DNA of 64,000 nucleotides from Clostridia bacterium (GTDB lineage Bacteria > Bacillota > Clostridia > Oscillospirales > Acutalibacteraceae): assembly GCA_017467405.1 (NCBI GenBank), contig JAFTSH010000001.1:789542-853541 (forward strand), given 5' to 3'. How positions within the stretch are numbered: the first letter of the stretch is position 1; every line of letters starts with the position of its first letter. Below the pieces are notes generated by a model. It was not told the origin of the DNA, searched no databases, and worked only from the letters and a program-made list of their open reading frames with translations. Below, one piece after another: positions 59,216 to 64,000 of this stretch. The position numbers and the translations under genes are program-made.

Positions 59216-59938
59216 TTATCTGAGCAACACCGCTCCGCCAATATCACGCAAAGGCGTATCGACGAGTGAAAAAATCTCTACTCCCCTGCTGCTGCAAAAA
59301 TCACGTATATATTCATGATCAGTATGATCCTCAATCCTCCCGAAAAAACCCAATACCTTTTCCGAAAGCTTTACCGAAGCGCCTCCGATAAAACCGTAAT
59401 CAAAGCCGTCAAGAAGGATGCCACCGGGGTTGATGAGTAACGTGTTGATTTTATACTTTGTCGCGTTATAAATACCCTTATCCGACGTTATAATGGATTC
59501 AGAATCAACAACGCAGACACTGCAACGCGAATACCCCTGCTTTTGGTCGATGACGGTAAACCCCGATGAAATCAAATACTCAATAACGGTTTGGGGTACG
59601 TTCGTACGACAGCAAACGGCATAGTTACCTACGAGCGCAATATTAAGCTTTGTTTCAATCGGATAACCTTCCGTTATATCACCGACGCAAACGAGCTCAG
59701 CTCCCGAATCGATCAGCTGATACGCTACGCTCGAGTCAGCGTTTGAAGCAAGAAAAATCTTATCATCAACGGGTAAGAAAAACAAATCGGGATGTGAGCC
59801 TACGGAGGTTGAAAAGCCTTCAGTGGGCTTCATGGCTATGCACCTGATACCTAAATTCTCTAACGATTTTATGATATCCTTTTCTTTTTCCGAAACGATA
59901 CAAAGCTCTGCTTTATTTAAGGGGAGATTGGGTTTCAT
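59216..59938 (-). CDS. Conserved hypothetical, DUF6873-like (GME fold)
   Basis: This 240-residue cytosolic protein probably belongs to the DUF6873 family of guanidine-modifying-enzyme-like folds found in Clostridia. VGSHPDLFFLPVDDKIF and the C-terminal INPGGILLDGFDYGFIGGASVKLSEKVLGFFGRIEDHTDHEYIRDFCSSRG are the most conserved-looking parts. Start ATG 59938 (MKPNLPLN). Function unknown. Confidence 0.65.
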   Translation of the reverse strand: MKPNLPLNKAELCIVSEKEKDIIKSLENLGIRCIAMKPTEGFSTSVGSHPDLFFLPVDDKIFLASNADSSVAYQLIDSGAELVCVGDITEGYPIETKLNIALVGNYAVCCRTNVPQTVIEYLISSGFTVIDQKQGYSRCSVCVVDSESIITSDKGIYNATKYKINTLLINPGGILLDGFDYGFIGGASVKLSEKVLGFFGRIEDHTDHEYIRDFCSSRGVEIFSLVDTPLRDIGGAVLLR

Positions 59939-60001
59939 ATTCGTAAAAGCTCTTTTGAATAATAATATTGTCAGCTCACAAAATATCACAGGTGATTATA
60001 C

Positions 60002-60226
60002 ATGAGTCTGATAAGATGTAATTTAAAGTGTCATTATAACAAAGACGATTACTGCACGCTTGACCGTATCGTGGGCATTAACAGAAAACAGGGTATTTGC
60101 CTGCATCAGACGGTTACGGAACCTTCGGAAAACAACCTATCAAACGATAACTGCCGCAATAGCTTCACGGATATTCCGCACGCCAATGATCTGAACGTTG
60201 TCGGGCAACTTCAGTTTTTCGATTGA
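60002..60226 (+). CDS. Small cysteine-containing protein overlapping the radA 3' end
   Basis: This 74-residue frame starts at ATG 60004-equivalent position 60002 with an AGGTG site 7-8 bases upstream. The N-terminal half CNLKCHYNKDDYCTLDRI…GICLHQ has a zinc-knuckle-like cysteine spacing reminiscent of DUF1540-type proteins. The C-terminal half is antisense to the last 87 bases of radA and may be poorly conserved. It is divergent from the DUF6873-like gene. Function unknown. Confidence 0.55.
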   Translation: MSLIRCNLKCHYNKDDYCTLDRIVGINRKQGICLHQTVTEPSENNLSNDNCRNSFTDIPHANDLNVVGQLQFFD

Positions 60227-61513
60227 TTTAAGATTGTGATACGGAACTATACATTTCTCAAAACCGAGACGGGCGGCCTCCGCTACCCTGCTCGCCGAGT
60301 GTCCTACGCCGCGTATTTCACCCGACAGACCTATCTCTCCAAACGCAATGGTTGAGTCGCCTACCGCAGTATCCTTAAGACTTGACACGATCGAGAGTGC
60401 TACCGAAAGGTCAGCGGCCGGCTCGTCAAGGCGCAGACCTCCGACTACGTTAACGTATGCGTCGTACGTTCCGAGGAAGAATCCGCAACGTTTTTCAAGC
60501 ACGGCAAGCAGCATACTGATGCGGTTATAATCAACACCGGTCGACATTCTTCTCGGATTCCCGAAAACGGTTTTGGAAACGAGCCCTTGTATTTCCGCAA
60601 GAATAGGTCTGCTGCCTTCCATTACGCAAGCTACACAAGTACCTGGTACGCCCTTCGGGCGTCCTGCGAGGAGCATTTCTGAGGGATTTTCAACCTGTGA
60701 GAGACCAACGTCAAGCATTTCGAAAACGCCGATCTCATTCGTTGATCCGAAACGGTTTTTAACAGCCCTGAGAATTCTGTAGGAAAGGTTTCTCTCGCCT
60801 TCAAAGTACAGAACGGTGTCAACGATATGCTCAAGAACCTTCGGTCCCGCGATCGCGCCGTCTTTATTTACGTGACCAACTATAAGAATCGGAATATCAA
60901 GAGATTTGGCACATCTGAGCAGAGCAGAGGTACATTCGCGAACCTGCGGCACGCTTCCGGCTGCAGAGGAAATCGCTGAAAGCGTCATTGTCTGGATCGA
61001 GTCAATCATAACTATATCCGGCTTTTCTGAACGTATGTACTCTACGACGGACTCGACGTCAATCTCGCTCATTACCGAAAGCGAAGGCGTAGTTACGCCG
61101 AGACGGCCTGCACGAAGCTTTATCTGTCTGCAGGATTCCTCGCCGGATACATATAAAACCGAGTGATCGGCACCGAGATACTCGCATATTTGAAGCAATA
61201 TGGTAGACTTTCCGATTCCCGGATCGCCGCCGAGAAGCACGACTGAGCCTTTAACTATTCCTCCGCCTAAAACACGATCCAACTCAGCAAGACCGGTCTT
61301 GTACCGTATTTCACTGTCCTGCGTGATCTCGTCAAGGCGCTTTGCTCCTGCAAAAGAACGTGACACAGAGGTTGCACAGGCTGCCTGAGCGACCTGAGAA
61401 ATTATCTCTTCGTTTAAGGTGTTCCACTCACCGCAGCCCGGACACTGACCCTGCCAACGAAGCGACTCGTGTCCGCACTCGGTACAAATGTAAGCTTTTC
61501 TGACCTTTGCCAT
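60140..61513 (-). CDS. radA: DNA repair protein RadA/Sms
   Basis: This 457-residue RecA-like ATPase processes recombination intermediates. It has an N-terminal zinc finger (CTECGHESLRWQGQCPGC), Walker A GGDPGIGKST, the RadA-specific KNRFG (AVKNRFGSTNE) and a Lon-like C-domain (GLRLDEPAADLSVALSIVSS, FGEIGLSGEIR). It abuts cwlD with no gap. Confidence 0.97.
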   Translation of the reverse strand: MAKVRKAYICTECGHESLRWQGQCPGCGEWNTLNEEIISQVAQAACATSVSRSFAGAKRLDEITQDSEIRYKTGLAELDRVLGGGIVKGSVVLLGGDPGIGKSTILLQICEYLGADHSVLYVSGEESCRQIKLRAGRLGVTTPSLSVMSEIDVESVVEYIRSEKPDIVMIDSIQTMTLSAISSAAGSVPQVRECTSALLRCAKSLDIPILIVGHVNKDGAIAGPKVLEHIVDTVLYFEGERNLSYRILRAVKNRFGSTNEIGVFEMLDVGLSQVENPSEMLLAGRPKGVPGTCVACVMEGSRPILAEIQGLVSKTVFGNPRRMSTGVDYNRISMLLAVLEKRCGFFLGTYDAYVNVVGGLRLDEPAADLSVALSIVSSLKDTAVGDSTIAFGEIGLSGEIRGVGHSASRVAEAARLGFEKCIVPYHNLKSIEKLKLPDNVQIIGVRNIREAIAAVIV

Positions 61514-62251
61514 TTAACCACTTTCCCTGCTTTCATCTTTGATATACTCAATTATACCACAGAAAATTGAAAATGCAATTTCAGACTGATATTTAGAGTC
61601 CTTTAATTTGGACAGTTCGTTGCTATTGGACAAAAATCCGCATTCAACCATTATTGCCGGGTGTTTTGCAGTGTGCAATAAATATATTTCAGAGCCGGAT
61701 TTTTTTATCTTTCTTTTGTTATCCGCCTGCAAAGAGGTCGCAATACTGCTCTGTACGCGTTCGGCAAGAGCCTCGCTTTCTTTTGCGTTCGGTGAATAAA
61801 AGACCTGTGCGCCCCAATATTTAGCCTGTGAGAACTTGTTTTGATGTATGCTTATCAGAATTGCGTCATCGTAAGAATCGAGGAGCTTCGCACGGTTTTT
61901 CAGATCGGTCGATTTCTTTTGTCTGATCGTTACGGCACCCTCGTCGCTGATCAAATCGTCACTGTTGCGTGTCATAACGGTATTGAATCCGGCCAAAGAC
62001 AGGATTTCGTTCAGATATTTTGCAATGGCGAGATTTATTCCCTTTTCGGCCGTGCCGTCGGCTGCTACCGCTCCCCCGTCTATACCTCCGTGTCCTGCAT
62101 CTACGACTATTACGGGAAATTCCCGCGCTTCTATAGCCGTCGGAGTACTGTTACGGGCTAAGGTAATCAAAGATGATGATATTCCGCCGATTATAAGGGA
62201 AGCAGACAGTATCAGTGACGCTATTTTTAAACCTGCTTTACTACGTAACAT
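61514..62251 (-). CDS. cwlD: CwlD-type N-acetylmuramoyl-L-alanine amidase
   Basis: This 245-residue exported amidase_3 enzyme has an N-terminal signal or anchor helix (about 6-30). Zinc and catalytic residues are in VVDAGHGGIDGG, AEKGINL, ISIHQNKF and IMVECGFLSN. In Bacillus, CwlD with PdaA makes the muramic-lactam of spore cortex. ATG 62251 follows AGAGGTG, which lies in the 3' arm of a hairpin (62257-62289). Confidence 0.9.
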   Translation of the reverse strand: MLRSKAGLKIASLILSASLIIGGISSSLITLARNSTPTAIEAREFPVIVVDAGHGGIDGGAVAADGTAEKGINLAIAKYLNEILSLAGFNTVMTRNSDDLISDEGAVTIRQKKSTDLKNRAKLLDSYDDAILISIHQNKFSQAKYWGAQVFYSPNAKESEALAERVQSSIATSLQADNKRKIKKSGSEIYLLHTAKHPAIMVECGFLSNSNELSKLKDSKYQSEIAFSIFCGIIEYIKDESRESG

Positions 62252-62256
62252 AAAAA

Positions 62257-62289
62257 CACCTCTGCACAATAATACGCTGTACAGAGGTG
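62257..62289 (-). promoter_or_regulatory. Terminator-like hairpin carrying the cwlD ribosome site
   Basis: CACCTCTGCACA (62257-62268) pairs with TGTACAGAGGTG (62278-62289), with one mismatch and a 9-base loop. On the minus strand it begins 11 bases after the upstream stop, ends in CAGAGGTG and is followed by TTTTTATG, the cwlD start. The layout is nearly identical to that at dpaA. Confidence 0.85.
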
Positions 62290-62300
62290 AAATATAAAGC

Positions 62301-62858
62301 TTATGCGCCTTTTTTCTTTCCGGTGATCTTGATTAAACCGTAAAGGAAATCGGCGTTTGAAAATCCCGCAAGATATGAAAGCCACGCGACTACAGGCATC
62401 AGAAGAGTCAACGCCGCAGAACCGAGCACGGCAACCAGAGAAATTTCGTTCAAGCTGAGCGCGGTAGGCAGAATCATGAGATTAAGCGCATAAAACTGCG
62501 AATTGATTATCCTGTAGAGAAGCAAGACAAGTGAATTGTTATTTTCAGCAAGCTTACATACTATAAGAACGATAGCGGAAATAAAGGAAGGAATTGCCGT
62601 AATAAGTCCTGCCCAAAGTCCTTTGAGGGGTGTTTTGGGTCCTTTGTCGAACAAATACCTGTTATGATCTCTTGAACCGATGGTATAGCACGCCTGAATT
62701 ATAAGGGCAAAATACATACCGCCGCAGCAAAGCTGGGCAATGAGAAATCCAATGCGTGAATAGAACGCAAACAAGAAGAAAATCGATACAAAGGTACAAA
62801 AGAGAACGCTTGTGAACCATCTAACATAAAGAGAAACGGTTAATTTTTCACTATTCAT
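62301..62858 (-). CDS. Hypothetical multi-pass membrane protein
   Basis: This 185-residue protein has about four or five hydrophobic helices (about 13-33, 38-60, 82-103, 122-137, 140-165) and a Lys-rich C-terminus. GPKTPLKGLWAGLITAIPSF is the most distinctive loop. No family is recognised. GGAAGG precedes the ATG. It lies between the TIGR04086 gene and cwlD on one strand. Confidence 0.75.
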   Translation of the reverse strand: MNSEKLTVSLYVRWFTSVLFCTFVSIFFLFAFYSRIGFLIAQLCCGGMYFALIIQACYTIGSRDHNRYLFDKGPKTPLKGLWAGLITAIPSFISAIVLIVCKLAENNNSLVLLLYRIINSQFYALNLMILPTALSLNEISLVAVLGSAALTLLMPVVAWLSYLAGFSNADFLYGLIKITGKKKGA

Positions 62859-62877
62859 GAATTTTTTCCTTCCAAAA

Positions 62878-63288
62878 TCAGAACTTTCGTTTAAGAGCGG
62901 TATTGACTCCGACTATTCCTCCCGAACAGGCAAACAGTACGACGAGAACGAGACGGACTAACACCAAAACGGAAAACGCAGCTGCACCGAGCAGGAGACC
63001 TGCTATGTAGTAAACGCCAAACGTAAGAATGCCCGACACGGCACCGCAAACCAATCCCTTGTTACGCACGAGTCTCGCATAGACGAAACCCGACACGAAG
63101 GACCCGATGCAAAGGGCACCCGAGGATATCACGTTCAAAACGGTGGCAGAGGCGTCGCGGTAAAGCAAGACCCAGGCAGCAATAAGCAGAACAATCATAC
63201 AAACCGCCGTTCCGACGCCAAATGAAATCAAAAGCTTTTTTAACGACACGCCGCTTGCGGCATTTTCACGCGCAGCATTATTTTTCAT
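62878..63288 (-). CDS. TIGR04086 family membrane protein
   Basis: This 136-residue protein has four transmembrane helices; the pattern LLISFGVGTAVCMIVLL, SSGALCIGSFVSGFVYARLVRNKGLVCGAVSGILTF and the ending GGIVGVN fit TIGR04086, found in Firmicutes beside yajC. Function unknown. Its ribosome site GGGAGGG is inside the 3' arm of a hairpin (63293-63337). Confidence 0.8.
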   Translation of the reverse strand: MKNNAARENAASGVSLKKLLISFGVGTAVCMIVLLIAAWVLLYRDASATVLNVISSGALCIGSFVSGFVYARLVRNKGLVCGAVSGILTFGVYYIAGLLLGAAAFSVLVLVRLVLVVLFACSGGIVGVNTALKRKF

Positions 63289-63292
63289 ATTA

Positions 63293-63337
63293 AAGCCCTC
63301 CCGACAATACTGTTAAATAATATTATCGGAGGGGCTT
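63293..63337 (-). promoter_or_regulatory. Hairpin carrying the ribosome site of the TIGR04086 gene
   Basis: The arms 63293-63309 and 63321-63337 pair over 17 positions (one mismatch, two G-U) round an 11-base loop. On the minus strand it begins 8 bases after the yajC stop. The 3' arm contains GGGAGGG, and CTTTAATATG follows. The U-tract is weaker than at dpaA, cwlD or after murC. Confidence 0.7.
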
Positions 63338-63345
63338 GAATATTC

Positions 63346-63675
63346 TTATTCGTGGACGGTCAGATTCTGAGAAACTGCACTTCTGGCAATGCGAAGCTTT
63401 GTTCTGTCGGGACCGGTCTCAACGATGAATGAATCGTCCTTTATAGCAACTATACGAGCGTAAAGTCCGGAAATTGTGATTATATCATCACCGATCTGAA
63501 TGCTCTCGCGCATCTCCTTCTCTTTCTTCTGCTGTTTCTTCTGAGGACGGATCATCAGAAAATACATCAAAGCGATAAGAAGCACGATCCAGATGATCAT
63601 ACCCCAGGTTCCGATGCCGCCTGCACCGGAAGTCTGTGACGATGCAGCAAGAAGTATAGTGTTGAAAGAAAACAT
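63346..63675 (-). CDS. yajC: Preprotein translocase subunit YajC
   Basis: This 109-residue Sec accessory protein has one transmembrane helix (about 22-42, GMIIWIVLLIALMYFLMIRPQ), a KKQQKKEKE linker and the conserved QIGDDIITISGLYARIVAIKDDSFIVETG domain. AGGAGG precedes the ATG. It lies downstream of tgt, the usual order. Confidence 0.95.
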   Translation of the reverse strand: MFSFNTILLAASSQTSGAGGIGTWGMIIWIVLLIALMYFLMIRPQKKQQKKEKEMRESIQIGDDIITISGLYARIVAIKDDSFIVETGPDRTKLRIARSAVSQNLTVHE

Positions 63676-63753
63676 TTTTATATCCTCCTAAATTAACTCT
63701 TAGATGATTATATCCTCAAATTGTGAACAATGCAAGAATAATTTAACAAATAT

Positions 63754-64000
63754 TCATATCCTTTTTGATACGAGTGGCAAAGTCTTCGCCTTAAACTCAG
63801 AAAAACACCCGTTATCAAGCGATTCTCTTATATCCTCCATAAGTTTATTGTAGAAATAGAGGTTATGAAGCACGGCAAGCCTCATGCCAAGCATCTCACC
63901 GCTTTTGAGCAGATGTCGAATGTACGCACGCGAGTGTTTGCGGCAAGCGGGACAGTCACACTGCTCGTCAAGAGGCAAAAGATCGTTTTCGTACTTCTTG
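63754..64000 (-). CDS. tgt: Queuine tRNA-ribosyltransferase (tgt), C-terminal part, cut by window end
   Basis: The frame is open to the window edge and ends at 63754. The zinc site CDCPACRKHSRAYIRHLLK, followed by EMLGMRLAVLHNLYFYNKLMEDIRE, is the C-terminal signature of bacterial Tgt, which exchanges guanine 34 for preQ1 in GUN-anticodon tRNAs. The catalytic part lies beyond the window. Confidence 0.93.
   Translation of the reverse strand, partial: KKYENDLLPLDEQCDCPACRKHSRAYIRHLLKSGEMLGMRLAVLHNLYFYNKLMEDIRESLDNGCFSEFKAKTLPLVSKRI

Overview
The window comes from a chromosome of a spore-forming anaerobic Firmicute of class Clostridia. The exact family cannot be fixed from sequence alone, although overall gene content resembles uncultured Ruminococcaceae/Oscillospiraceae-type gut lineages. 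The evidence is the sporulation set (spoIIIAA-AH, dpaA/dpaB, spoVM, a SipL-like SPOCS/LysM protein, a cwlD-type amidase, a SpoIIM-like protein), gene orders shared with Bacillus and Clostridium, and the route to Asn-tRNA through an archaeal-type AspRS plus GatCAB under a T-box.

Layout. (1) Bases 1-4722 are an accessory island: the tail of a GC-rich, twice-frameshifted tyrosine recombinase, then a visibly AT-rich, tightly overlapping minus-strand operon encoding a compact UvrD-like helicase, a DarT-like ADP-ribosyltransferase and an ADP-ribosylglycohydrolase with a C-terminal HTH-like extension. The island abuts the 3' end of a tRNA-Pro gene. (2) Bases 4761-5900 hold tRNA genes (an intact tRNA-Pro, a decayed tRNA-Pro, two tRNA-Ser) and a cluster of short hairpins. 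(3) Bases 5936-8044: an ASCH protein, an Sfp-type phosphopantetheinyl transferase and an Fe-S aldo/keto reductase. (4) Bases 8102-13018: the T-box controlled gatC-gatA-gatB-aspS operon. (5) Bases 13144-17284: a cysteine-rich protein and a three-gene biotin carboxyltransferase module.

(6) Bases 17302-30814 are the conserved yicC-remA-gmk-rpoZ-priA-def-fmt-peptidase-rsmB-rlmN-prpC-prkC-rsgA-thiN-spoVM run, ending in a 27-codon spoVM. The SipL-like gene follows. (7) Bases 32524-36090: a small lipoprotein, a YbaK-type deacylase, a WYL regulator, a Xer-like recombinase and a 620-base gap. (8) Bases 36093-51900 on the minus strand: spoIIIAA-AH, asp23, nusB, a TsaD-like paralogue, xseA, xseB, ispA, dxs, tlyA, nadK, argR, recN, tyrS. 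(9) Bases 52020-64000: dpaA/dpaB, cca, murC, membrane proteins, proC, radA, cwlD, a TIGR04086 protein, yajC and the end of tgt.

Most of the window is ordinary core genome. The best candidates for something new are the helicase/DarT-like/ADP-ribosylglycohydrolase operon, and a recurring layout in which a terminator-like hairpin directly downstream of one gene carries, in its 3' arm, the Shine-Dalgarno sequence of the next gene. The second pattern occurs four times, including at dpaA and cwlD.
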